The translations under genes were made by a program, and so were the position numbers. Shown here one piece after another: positions 1 through 10,651 of a DNA stretch of 64,000 bases. The first letter of the stretch is position 1. Each line of letters begins with the position of its first letter. The notes beneath the pieces are model-generated. The model was not told the DNA's origin. It worked only from the letters and a program-made list of their open reading frames with translations, and searched no databases. This stretch comes from Staphylotrichum longicolle (taxonomy: Eukaryota; Ascomycota; Sordariomycetes; Sordariales; Chaetomiaceae): positions 2,232,001 through 2,296,000 of the forward strand of contig JAHCVI010000001.1 of NCBI GenBank assembly GCA_019096155.1, read 5' to 3'.

Positions 1-3000
1 CATGGTTCCGGGTCCGACGGCGGCTTTCGCCTGTTTTCGGGCTATTGCGCAATCGCCATGGAAATCGAGCTGGTCGCAATGATGTTGGTCCGTTGCGTCG
101 TCGAGAGGTGGTCGTCGAGCTTGGAGGTGTCGGACCAAGGGCACGGCCGGAGCGACAGCGCGATTGCGGGCGTCCGCTCACCGCAACCGTCGGTGCGTTT
201 TTTCAATCTCCTGTGAGTCGCTGTCAAGGCCCCCGGAGTCCCAAGTTGCAGGATGTCAAGTAAGCCAAGAATGTGTCGTCGCGATGTTTGGCCGAGGGGG
301 ATCGTGAAGGCTGGGCGCCGAGAAAGCCCTCGTGGTCGGGACGTCTTGGGACGGTCTTGTCAGCAGCGCCGAGGACACGCAGCAGCTGGAAAATCAACGG
401 CCTGTGAAACCAAGGGGGCGTGGGCGCGTGCCTGTTTCGCAGCACAGTTTTTCCCGGCGGGTTGCGCTGCCGAAGCCGTTCTCTGGTTGTCCGGTCTCGA
501 ATGTGTTTGAACTTTGACTCGATTGCGAGAGCAGGAGGGTGAACCCTTCCACCAAACTCCCAGGGGGAAACAGGCGGGTGCAGACGGAAGCACAGTGCAT
601 ACGCGCCCAGGATGGTACTGTCCAGCTGGGTCCAGCCCGACACCCTCCCTGAGCAGGTGGGGTGACTTTTCTGGACGCGGCGGGCTGGGTTTGCAAGATC
701 ACCTTCTGACTTTTGCTCCTCAAGATCCTTGATTTCACCACTTCTTTCGCGTTCCACTCCACACAACACAATATTGACGTATTATCTCGCAACAGGTTTC
801 TCCGGGTAGATTCCAGCTTGGATGGCATGAAAATACCGACCAACGTTGCTCTCTTTTTCCCCTGATAAATGAAACGGAAGCCCGAAATGGCTGTTTAATT
901 AGCGCTTATCACCTGCGACTATACCCCGCGGGGAAGAATCCAGCGTTGTCAGGGAAAAGGTGGCACGCCATTTGGCCTCAAGTTCCGCACTGTGTGGTCT
1001 CATGGTACTGGGGGGGAATTCGGATCCACACAGGTCGCGCCCCGCTCTGGGATTGAGGCGCAGCTTGCAGGCGAAAATGAGTGTGATCCACTCTTTTTCT
1101 GCAGCCAATTGAGCCAGTGTGCCAGTCTCTCCAGTCTCAGCCAGTCTCTGTCAGCTAGCAGCCGATCTCACACGTCGCTGCCATGCTCCGGACACCATCA
1201 TCTCCTGCTTCGTTCTTGTCGGGATACGAACACGTCTTGCTCCCAGACTGGTGTGAGAGACACGGCAGAGACGTATGTACCCACGTCACAACGTAAGACA
1301 CCCCTTCTTGCTGTAGTAGAACCGAAGCTGCTCACGCAGCTTCGACTGTTCGTCCCACGACGTTCCCAACCAGCAGTGCGACAGCAGGATTCCCTCAGTG
1401 TCCAGGACCAAAGCACACAAGGTACCTAACCATGCCTGAGCCTGCTTCCAAAACAGCACCGGATCTCTGCGGCCAAAGCAGCCAAGGCAACGTGCACGTT
1501 CGCCAAAGAAAAACTCGATTGAGCATTTAGTTCGTCATTATCAGTCCGCCTTATATCCTGTATTCATCAACATCATATTGATAAGGTCGGTTTGACTCGA
1601 CTTTCGAAGTTGTTGACGATAGTTTTTGAGGGATCAACAGGGCCTGCCAAGCGATCCCATCACGCTGGCATCCGGTCTTGGCAAAGGCTTGTCTTTTGTG
1701 GGGAAGCGCCTTGGCAGGACTGGTCGCCTGTTGCTCCGCTCAAACCCGGGGAAGCTTGACGATGGGAATCATCAGATGCGCTTTCCCCCAATAATCAGTG
1801 GAGACGAGCATCAGAAGCCCCAGGGCATCTTTTTCGAGTTCGAAAAAACAGACAACTGGAGATGGCTCTGGCAGGATCCGTCATGATCCAACTGTTCGCA
1901 GAACTCCAGAGATGATGAGACCAGGTTGCGCTGTACGAAGTGCAGACAGCTCGTGACGCTGACAAGAGACGAGGAGGTGGGACCATGTGTCGCAAATCCC
2001 AGATACCCGTCGTCAGGACGGCCTTTTAATTTGTATGTTTGGCACTATTAAGTGGGCAATCGGGGCCAATTTTCTGCATCGAGCTCGTTGAAGAGCTGGA
2101 AGGGAGACAAGTCTGAGTCGCAACCTACAGACCCGAGTCCTTTGCCCTGCCAGGATACTAACGCCCAAGCTCATACGTCCCGCACATGCTGCCAGTTCTG
2201 CGCATGGAGGTGCCTCGAGAGACGAAAGAGAAACTGCCCACAAGTTATAGTCACCTATACCTTAGAGAAAATCCTATGGTTGATTATGGGCCCATAGCCA
2301 GGAGATAGGTCAGTCAATCCACACAACACTCTTAGTGAGAACGACAGCGGCAACAAAAAAACAACCATCTCATGTGTTTCCCCCATTTGGTAGCGACCCT
2401 TCGGGCTCCTCTCCCCACAACAGCTCAGAACGATGCGAACCTGCGTTCTCCACAGTCAACGGGTGGTGCCACCTGGCTGTGACGGCCCGTTCCCAAGAAC
2501 CAGATCCTGCTGGCGATATTAGGCCTTCATGCCTCATGTGCGCTCAATTTTGTCGGCAATGCGAGGACGATTCCAAACCCAATCTGCTCTCCGACGCGGG
2601 TTAGCCATGTCAGGCTAGCCCTCTTCAATTGATGATTGCAACCTCGGGATTTTCATATGGGTCCCCGTGGGCAACACTTGGTGTTTCATATTCAGAGCCC
2701 AGCGTTTCTTTTGTCATCTTTCCTGTTTGGGACATCCAGAAGCGATTCAGTCCCTGTTGTTTCCTGCTCTTTTTCTTTTCTTCATTTGGAGACGCAACAG
2801 CCCACCAACCTCGACCCCACCGAAACCTTTTAGGTTTCGTCTTCAGGTTAGAACGACGCTGTTTTTGTTGCACCCTCCGAGTCATCAACAAGTCGAACAC
2901 GCGCTGCGCTGTTCAAGAGCGAACCTGCAAAGCAGCCCAAAGGGCGCCAAGACCCTGCTGTCGCAGCTCACCATTCCTGAGCACAGCCCGCCGCTGCATG

Positions 3001-3491
3001 ACGACGAAACACGCAACGGCGCAAGGAGACCGGGAGAAAAGTGGCGGTTCGGTACTTCCCGGTTTGTGCTCGCATCGCGGATCGACAGCCAGGCTCACAA
3101 GCACTTCGCGATCTTTGATATCGACGGGAAGCTGGGGTAATGGTGGATTCCCGCTTTGGTGGTGGATCATCCCATTATCAATGCGACTCTGTGCGCTGCG
3201 CTCCTGCAAACGACGCCAAGCCAACGTCAAATCCCGGCCCGGGGGCAGCTCCAACCGGAAGACTGAAAACTGGGGCGCATCTCCCGCCTGCCACTGCAGC
3301 CCGCCAGCCGCCAGCCGCAGCTGGGGAAACTTCAGGGGCTCCCGTCATTTCGTCCCAAGCCAGCGTATTCTGAAATTGTGCCATTCTTCAGCATCTGGCG
3401 GCCCAACTGCCATCCAAGCAGTCACAAGAGACGCAGAAACCACTTCCCGATCCATTGCGGGGCGTTTCATGCATGAGCGGGCCACTTCACC
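1..3491. other. Gene-poor region upstream of the Bud14 gene
   Basis: No conserved protein is recognisable on either strand. The longest open stretch, at about 2629-3495 on the plus strand, has Arg/Ser/Cys-rich composition and no familiar motif, which fits a chance ORF in GC-rich DNA. The 3' part probably holds the promoter and 5' leader of the polarity gene that starts at 3492. A short CCAGTCTC-like repetition lies near 1110-1150. I see no tRNA, rRNA or transposon signature. Confidence 0.5.
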
Positions 3492-6400
3492 ATGACCAGG
3501 CCACAGATGATTCGCGCTGGTATGTGCTGCCCCCCCTTCATCTCGCCTGCCCCTGCGATGCACCCGCGCCGCTGTGGCCCGGCTCCCGGTTCCCTGTTGC
3601 TGTAGTCCACGTCCATGTCCCTGGCCTTGCTCAACTCCCCCGTTTCTGCCTCAACCTTGGTGCCCCTGTCTGTGCCACGCGTGCCTGGGTACCGAACATC
3701 ATTCTGACGCTCTCATTACGCTCTCGCTAGACACCCTCGACCTCCAAGCTCACGAGGCGCCGTCAGCACAGAGACATCTCAGGCCAGCCCCTGACGGATC
3801 GCTCGCTCCGCACCAAGCCGAGACCCTCCGGGACGTCGCCGCCGAGGCTGCCGAAGAAAGTTTCCGGAGCCCCCGTGTCTCGTGGAATCCCGGCCCGGAC
3901 GATATCCAGCAACACGCGCTCGCCCTCGATTCGGCCGCCGCGGGCCAACGCAACGAAACCTCGGACAAGATGCGCGCCGGTGCTTCGCAGGATGCCCTGG
4001 CCGTTGCCCAGAACGGCGGCCTCTCCGGCACCGACGCCGACGACGGTGATTTGGACGGCGATGCCGAGGTCGAGATGGACGATGACATGATGGACAAAAT
4101 CTCGAGCTCGCCTTCTATTGAAGATGGTGGGTCTTCCTATGCTCTTCCGACCCTCTCTTCGAGTAGGCCTGGCACCCCTCCGCAATTGGCAATACTGCGC
4201 TGCCCTTCGGCCACGCTTCATGTCGGCGACCCGAGGTCATCTTCCCCATATCTCGAGAGTCCTGACCATTTGCCGCTGCGGGGAGGGGGCCCCGGACATC
4301 CAGGTTCATATGTGGCAGCTGTACAGTGTACAGTTGGTTCTAGCATACGTCGCCATCATCATCTTGCCGGTGAGTTTGACGCGTACGCCGCTACCGACGA
4401 CGCCGTATCGAACGAGACTCGCAGTCCTCCGGAAGACCTGGGCCTAGACGACGACATTTTCTGGGTGAACGAGCACGACGACGGCAGCGCCATACTGGAG
4501 GATCTTGACGATGGAGACGGGACATCTATAACAGGATCGACGGGGCCGGGGCTAGGAAAGGGAACCCAACATCGGGACGACGAGGATGACGACGACGACG
4601 ACCTGACCGTGCCGTACGAATCCGATGAAGATGATGATGGCGACTTTTCCGAACTTCCTGACCCTAGATTCATCGACTCCGGCTGGGGTGGCGAGTGCTT
4701 ACAAGATACAGAGGACATCGATTTCGATTCGTCTATGCTCTCCACACCTTTTTCGCAACCGTCGAAGGGCAAGCCAATGCGACAAAGGGGGATACCATGG
4801 TCCTCCTCGACGATAGCAACAGTTACTGGTGGCTTGTGCGGGTCGTCAAAGATAGTAGCATCGGTAAGCAAGAATGGAAACCAATGAAACATCTGGTGTG
4901 TTAACAGTGGGCCTGCTCCCAGGTTACCTACCAGCAGAGCATATCGAAACGCCAACCGAGAGGCTTGCTCGTCTGAACAAGCACCGGAATATAGATGTGA
5001 GGCGAAAGGCGGTGTCGTCGGGGGTCGTGTACTGACCGCCCACAGCTTTCCGCGTCCATGTTGGGCGACCAACCTGACAAGACCCGCAACCCTATAAGGA
5101 CCGCCATGAAGAGAAGGAAGACGAAGAATGTCCAGTTCGCTGCTCCCACTTACGTTGACTACTCTGAATTCGATTACTCGACCGAAGAAGAAGATGCCGA
5201 TGGCGAGCCCTTTGCAGCCCAGCAAGGGCAGACCCAACAATCACAACAGTCAAGTGGCGATCTGGAAATGGAAGACGAGACAGCAAAGGTCGAACCCTTG
5301 AAGCCGAGGTCACAGCAGAAACAGGCCAAGGCCGAATCGAGGCGGCAAGAAGACACCGACACTTCATCAGCCAACAGGGCCGTTTCCCGAGTTGTCGAGG
5401 ACGTATCGGAGAGCAGGGCAGATGGACCAAAGAAGACAAGCGATGGTACTGTCCGGGACTCGTTCTTCAAGGACGACACCGTCGAGACCAAGAAGATCAC
5501 ATTGACCCCGAACCTGCTGCGTGACGACAATGGGACACGGACCTCGACCGAATCTAGGGAAGTGAAGCAGCGCCCGAGCCTCGACAAGCTTGACAAGGAT
5601 ATCTTCAGCAAGGACGACAAAAAGAAGAAGAAGGACAAGGACAAGGACAAGAAGCCAGGCGGTCTGCGGGGCTTCTTCTCCCGGAAGGATAAGAAATCGA
5701 AAGGAGAAGATGACGACGATTCCTTCGGCAAGCGCTCGCTGGATGCAGACGCCCCAGAGAAGGACGTCGACGAGGACGAGCCACAGGGATCGCCAGACAA
5801 AGCAGGTCCCCAGAGGCAGCCGAGCAAATTGCAAAAGCAGCAGCCGAGATCTGAACCGTCCCCGACCAGGAGGTCCAACAGCAGCAGAGAGAATGGCATG
5901 GATGTCAAGTCTTTCTTGTCAGAAGGAAGGGTCAACAATGTCGCCAACAATCCCCCCGCATCGATGCGCCTGGTCGAGTCGAGTCCGAAAGCGTCTCCAG
6001 AAGCCAGTCCCCGAGACCAAAGGCCAGACCGGGACGCGTCTCCGGGCAAGAGCCCGCTGTCAAAGACTTCACGGTCAGAGCCTCGGCCTGCGATCACCAC
6101 ACGGGCAAAGGCTCGTGTCGAGCTTGACGATTTTGACTCGGATGAGGAATTCACGCCTGAGCCGACACGACAAGCGCCGGTGCCCGAAGAAGTTACGCGG
6201 CAGCAAATGCGGGTCGTGCAGGATACCTCGACGACGGTTCAACAAAAACCTCGGCCATCAATGGAGGCCCAGCAGGCAACAAGCAGCGCGCCATCAGTCA
6301 GCATCCCTCCACAGCAAGCTGCCGAACGCCTGTCAGAGTCACCCGTCCAAGTGTCGCCGGTACACAGCAACAACCCGCCACCCTTGATAGTTGACAATTC

Positions 6401-6808
6401 AAGCCAGGAGGAAGATCGGGTCTCGCCGAGATCCACGCCGTCGCCTGAACTTGTTGACCACGACGATGCGGACACGTCTGGCCTGAAGAGCTCGACCACT
6501 CCGTCCACGGCGAGGTCTGAATCGTGGGACGATGTCAGCCTGCGCGCCTTCTTTGACTCGGGGTCGGACATTCGTGATTTGCTGGTTGTGGTGTACGACA
6601 AGAACAATGTCGAGCCTGTTGGGTCGGAGCACCCTGTGGCGGGATCGCTGTTCAGAGAGCAGAACGCCAAGCTGGCCGAGATCACTACCGTGAGTAGACC
6701 CCTTTTCACAATATCATGGTGACGACCACTGACGAGATGATGTAGCGTCTTGATGACATGCTGGGAGACTGGCTGGCCCGCAAGCAGAGACTCAGGGGCA
6801 GTGTCTGA
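3492..6808 (+). CDS. BUD14: Bud14/Tea4-like SH3 cell-polarity protein (one 1-nt frameshift)
   Basis: Family role: the yeast Bud14 and fission-yeast Tea4 scaffolds sit at growth sites, bind formins and target protein phosphatase 1 there. Model: exons 3492-3519, 3731-4863, 4923-4996, 5046-6689 and 6746-6808, giving about 980 aa. The start is a 28-nt first exon (MTRPQMIRA) whose donor GTATGTG splices in phase to an acidic exon. An SH3 domain is read at about 4724-4960, with landmarks ALHTF, the acidic-residue-rich loop, SYWWLVRV and GYLPAEHIE. A KNVQF motif at 5124-5138 has the form of a PP1 RVxF dock. The middle is low complexity (acidic, Lys and Ser rich), and the C-terminus ends in a conserved-looking LGDWLARKQR stretch. 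Oddity: one base is missing at about 4727/4728, just before the SH3 domain, so the frame must shift for the conserved reading to continue. Confidence 0.88.
4723..4732 (+). other. 1-nt deletion in the Bud14 gene before the SH3 domain
   Basis: The frame carrying the acidic segment ends in the residues DIDF. The frame one base away begins FVYALHTF, the start of the SH3 fold. Adding one base between 4727 and 4728 (GA-TTC to a Glu codon plus TTC) would join the two readings. No GT..AG intron is available at this point. Confidence 0.8.
5124..5138 (+). other. Candidate PP1-docking (RVxF-type) motif KNVQF in Bud14
   Basis: The codons read Lys-Asn-Val-Gln-Phe, preceded by a basic cluster and placed shortly after the SH3 domain. 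Bud14 and Tea4 recruit the Glc7/Dis2 phosphatase through RVxF-class motifs, so the position and form fit. Docking itself is inferred. Confidence 0.5.
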
Positions 6809-7806
6809 ATCCGGCGCATGGTCGCCCATCATTGGCCACCATATGGATTACCACGCACAACTCTGCGATGAGCATGACTCGAAGATCCTTGAGCGGGATC
6901 TGCTCACGCATTACGACTTGACGCATACTTTTTATTTCTTCTTACTTCTATTTCCTCTTCATCTGATTCCCCGATGTTATTCCCCGACGATTTTATTTAG
7001 AGCTTGGGGGAGCTTTTGGTGTTTTCTGGGTTATAAAGCACCGCCTTTTTGCGGCGTCGCCCGGTGGTCGATTGGAGCGGGATTTGGTTAGGCGGTTTGG
7101 TGTAGACTGGGTGACTGGATTTCAGTTACGGAACTTTTCTTCGTGGAACCCAACACAACACTGGCACAACTGGCAGGCCGTATTCTCTTTCAACTTTCCA
7201 AACTGTCTTGTTCTTATTACCTCACGATGTTACGATACCCTTACAGCAAAACATATGTTCGCCTTGCCTGCTTGCATACTTACTTGTTCACATGCTTTGA
7301 ACTGCATGGACACGGTTGGCCTGGGGAAATATTCCGTATACTTACCTGTATCAGGGGTTGTAACAAACATCGAGGACAACGGGGCCCGCGGCGGACCGAG
7401 GTCTTGGCGTTACGCAGCTCAGACTTGATCGCCGGAAAGAACCCGCGGACGCCGGCCAGAGTTTCTTTGGGAACGGGAACATCCCGACGGGGAAAACAAG
7501 GCTGCCGACACGCTAAGATGCCCCATTGACACAGGGCATAGCTGTTTTGGTAGTGGGTATGCGAGCTGCGCTTCTCCATTTGGCGCTATGTGTCTAGGAA
7601 ATGCTACAGCATGGACGGTTTACGAACAGGGGTAGTGGCTTAGCTCGCTGGGGACAGAGATAATGTTTTGGTTAAGATCGGGCTGTGGGGTCGGTCGTTC
7701 TCTTGTCTTCCCCTGCTGAAGTTGTTGGTTTTCCAAGACACACCTCCTCTGAGAACTGTGATATCCCTTGGATAATATTCACGAGGAACGTATACAAATA
7801 TTCATA
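6809..7806. other. Intergenic region between Bud14 and the MAPEG gene
   Basis: T-rich tracts just after the Bud14 stop fit a 3' UTR. The right half should hold the promoter and leader of the gene starting at 7807. No further coding pattern is recognised. Confidence 0.5.
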
Positions 7807-8554
7807 ATGGCTGCTCTTCTCGATTTCAACTCGGCCAACTGGTCGTATTACACGGTAAGCATCAACCACCCGCCTAGAGATGAACATGTGAAGAGATTAT
7901 GCAAAGAAAGAAACCTTGAGGTTCTGAATAGAACTGGGCTGACTGAGATACCGTCCTCCAGATTCCCGCTGCCTTTCTCCTGTGCATGGTCCCCCATGCG
8001 TACGGTATTGGCCTCGCTGGCAAGAACTACGACCTGGGGAAGTCAGTGCCCTGTCATCCTTCCCGGATTTTAGAATCTCGCTTCAAACTGCAGTATCGAT
8101 ACTGACCCCGTCTCCTGGCAACAGTCCTCGCAAGACGGAAGAGCACTGCGCCAAGGATACCACTCTGAACAAGGCGGTACGTATTTATCTCTCAGTCCCT
8201 CTTCTTTCCTCTTATCACGGGCCCTTACCCCTGGATGTGATATGGAAAAACTGACCACCCCCCCCCCAAAAGACCCTCCGCCGCATCTCCCGCGCCAAGG
8301 CGGCCGCGGCCAACGGGTTCGAGACCATCGGCCTGTACGCCGCGGCCGTCGTGGCGGCCAATGCCGCCCGCGTGCCGGCGGGCCGCCTGAACAAGCTGAC
8401 GCTCGCCTACGTGCTGTCGCGCGTCGTGTACAACTACGTCTACGTCGCGCTGCAGGACAACGCGCGGATGGCGAGCGTGCGCCCGTTCGTGTGGATGGCG
8501 GGCATCGGCATCATCATGACGCTCTTTGTGTCGGCGGGCAAGGCGTTGAACTAG
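7807..8554 (+). CDS. MAPEG-family small membrane protein
   Basis: Exons 7807-7854, 7962-8041, 8125-8176 and 8273-8554 join in phase to a protein of about 152 aa. The order is a short N-terminus (MAALLDFNSANW), a hydrophobic helix ending HAYGIGLAGKNYDLGN, an Arg/Lys loop with RISRAKAAAANGFET, then three hydrophobic helices. The Asn-Pro-Arg and R-x-x-R-A-x-A-A-x-x-N-G-F-E motifs and the four-helix size are typical of MAPEG proteins (microsomal glutathione S-transferase, FLAP and LTC4 synthase relatives). These are ER or outer-membrane proteins that usually handle glutathione conjugation or lipid peroxides. Whether this one is catalytic cannot be read from the sequence. Three introns in a gene this short is dense but normal for these fungi. 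Confidence 0.85.
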
Positions 8555-8755
8555 ACGTGCGAGGCGCGAGTCAAGGTTATGGGGGATTCGGTTTCAAGAA
8601 TATAAACTTGTAACTTTATGCAGTGTTCTCTAACTGTGGACAAGGGTTCTTGTCGTCTCCGAGCCAACTCGGATTTGTCCCTTTTCATGCTCCTCTGTTT
8701 TACCCCTTACTCTGTGCAACTGTTAGTCAGAAATATCAACCACTGCGTGTCAGCA

Positions 8756-9607
8756 TTACTGCTCACCAGGCCCGCCAATCTTGGTGGTGATGGCACCGTC
8801 CTCGACGTAGACGCCCGAGAAGTAAAAGTCCTCGTTGGTGTCGGCGTAGCCCGAGCGCGGCAACTCAAGCACACCGAGATGCCAATCCGCGCCGTTGGAC
8901 GAGGTCGAGACGGAAACAGGCGCAACGACCTGCTTCAGGGGCTCGGCGCCCTCGGAGTGCCAGAAGCCGACCTTGTTGGTGCTGAAGTCCTATTGGGCAC
9001 AAACAGAAGTCAGCATCTCTCTATCCGAGGATAACGTGGCACAGAATGTACTGACAATCTCGTAGGCAATGTTGTGCCACACGCCGGCCTTCCACTCCGT
9101 CTTCCAGCGGCTCTGCTGGTTGGTCATCCACTGCAGGTTCGGGTTGCTGGTGCCCTGCTCGCCGCTGATCCAGCCGTACTTCATCTCGGTGAAGTGGCTC
9201 TCGAAGAAGCAGATCTGGTGCTCGCGGTTGACGCTCGGCGCGTTGGTGTCCTTGCGCATCATGCTGAAGTGGTAAAACACCTTGCCCTTGTTGATGGCCG
9301 CCTTGGTCTGCGGGATCAGCTCGGTGCGGCGCATGTTCTGGCCGTTCCAGAAGGCGGTGCTGTCGAGCGTGAACTTGGCGCCCTGCTTCGACACCGTGTC
9401 CGCGGGGTTCTTGTAGTCGGGGGACAGGTTGATGTATTTCTCGACCGAGCCCGAGCCGTGGATGTAGTACTGGTACGGGCCGACCTGGTTGCTCCAGGAC
9501 CATGTGTTGAGATCCTTGGAGCTGGTGAACTCGTTGAAGCGACCGTCCCAGAGGACTGCGCCATCGACGGAGGCCGCAAGGGCCGCGATGACTGCGACGG
9601 CTTTCAT
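8756..9607 (-). CDS. Secreted GH131 beta-glucanase
   Basis: Minus-strand exons 9607-9056 and 8989-8756 give 261 aa. The N-terminus is a clear signal peptide (MKAVAVIAALAASVDGA) followed directly by VLWDGRFNEF, the start of the GH131 jelly-roll domain. The family pattern runs through the whole protein: DLNTWSW, GPYQYYIHG, NLSPDYKNP, GQNMRRTELIPQ, FYHFSMMRKD, REHQICFFESHF, WHNIAYEI, and after the intron NGADWHLGVLELPR and the final YFSGVYVEDG segment. GH131 enzymes are broad beta-1,3/1,4/1,6-glucanases of plant-degrading fungi. No carbohydrate-binding module follows, so this is a single-domain form. The ATG at 9607 is preferred over an in-frame ATG further upstream because it sits directly at the signal peptide. 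Confidence 0.92.
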
Positions 9608-10651
9608 TATGGGAAAGGTACCAGGGAGAATACACGCAGCAAACCGGGAGATACACAGACACACAGAAGATGAGTTTACCGCAATATCTTTGGTTACCGG
9701 GCTCGAGGTCTTATACAAACCCGTTTCCGCATCTTTTCACCACCCCCAAAGACCACTGAAAACCACTCAGTGCCAAATCACCAACTCCTCCACACGCTCG
9801 ATATTGCCCACAGCTGCACAGTAATAAGAAACGCCATATACCAGAGGTATTGCGGACCGCCATTAAACATCCCGCCGATCCAATATGCGGACGCGAGCCT
9901 CCGCAGTCTCAAGACAAGCCCGGAGTTCATTAGCGGCGTCGAGATGCGCAGAGTTTAGCCTGTAGCATCCGGAGAGCGGCCTTCATTGAGCAACCCCACA
10001 GCAGCGTCTATAGAGATGAAGCTGGACGAACCAAGACGCCGAGATCGTTCCACGAATCAAGGAGAAAATCTTTTGTACGGAGGCCAAGGACGTCGCTGCA
10101 TCGCGTGCTCAGAGCAAATCTGCCAGGGATCAATACTCACGCCCAAGGAGACTAAAACGCCTCAGAGGGGAGGGGAACGGTAGACCCAAATCAGAAGAAG
10201 CCTGCAGAAAAACGACACGCGACGCTGATCACTTCAGCCTTGCGAAGGCAACACACAGACAATGCCAACCCCAACGCTACTTTCTCACAGCCTGCGCTTC
10301 GACCCTGGAGGAACCCAACCACCTCAGGCCAGGATGCAAGGCACAATTAAAACGAAGCATATAGCGACCACATAATCTCTACAAAGCCAAAACAATACAG
10401 CATGTCTGAAATACTCCTTTAAGCAATGTGTTGACCAAGGAAATGATCCCCCCTATCCTACGCCATCCAATACCCAAAGCACAGTCCCAGCCCAAATCCA
10501 ACACCTCAGATGCCCTTCTCCCTGTCACGCACATAGCAATCCAAGCACCGCCGGAACCCGACACGATAATACCCAACCTTGAACCTCAGCATCTACATCC
10601 TCCCCGCCGCTTGTATGCCAACCCCACTTTGTACTGCCCCAATCATGACAA
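9608..10651. other. Intergenic region (GH131 promoter side, transporter 3' side)
   Basis: The left part lies upstream of the GH131 start and should contain its promoter. The right part follows the stop of the minus-strand transporter. No coding or RNA signature was recognised. Confidence 0.5.

Noticed and set aside
2629..3495. 288-codon plus-strand ORF upstream of Bud14
   Set aside because: No recognisable domain, overlaps the Bud14 start codon in another frame and has non-coding-like composition.
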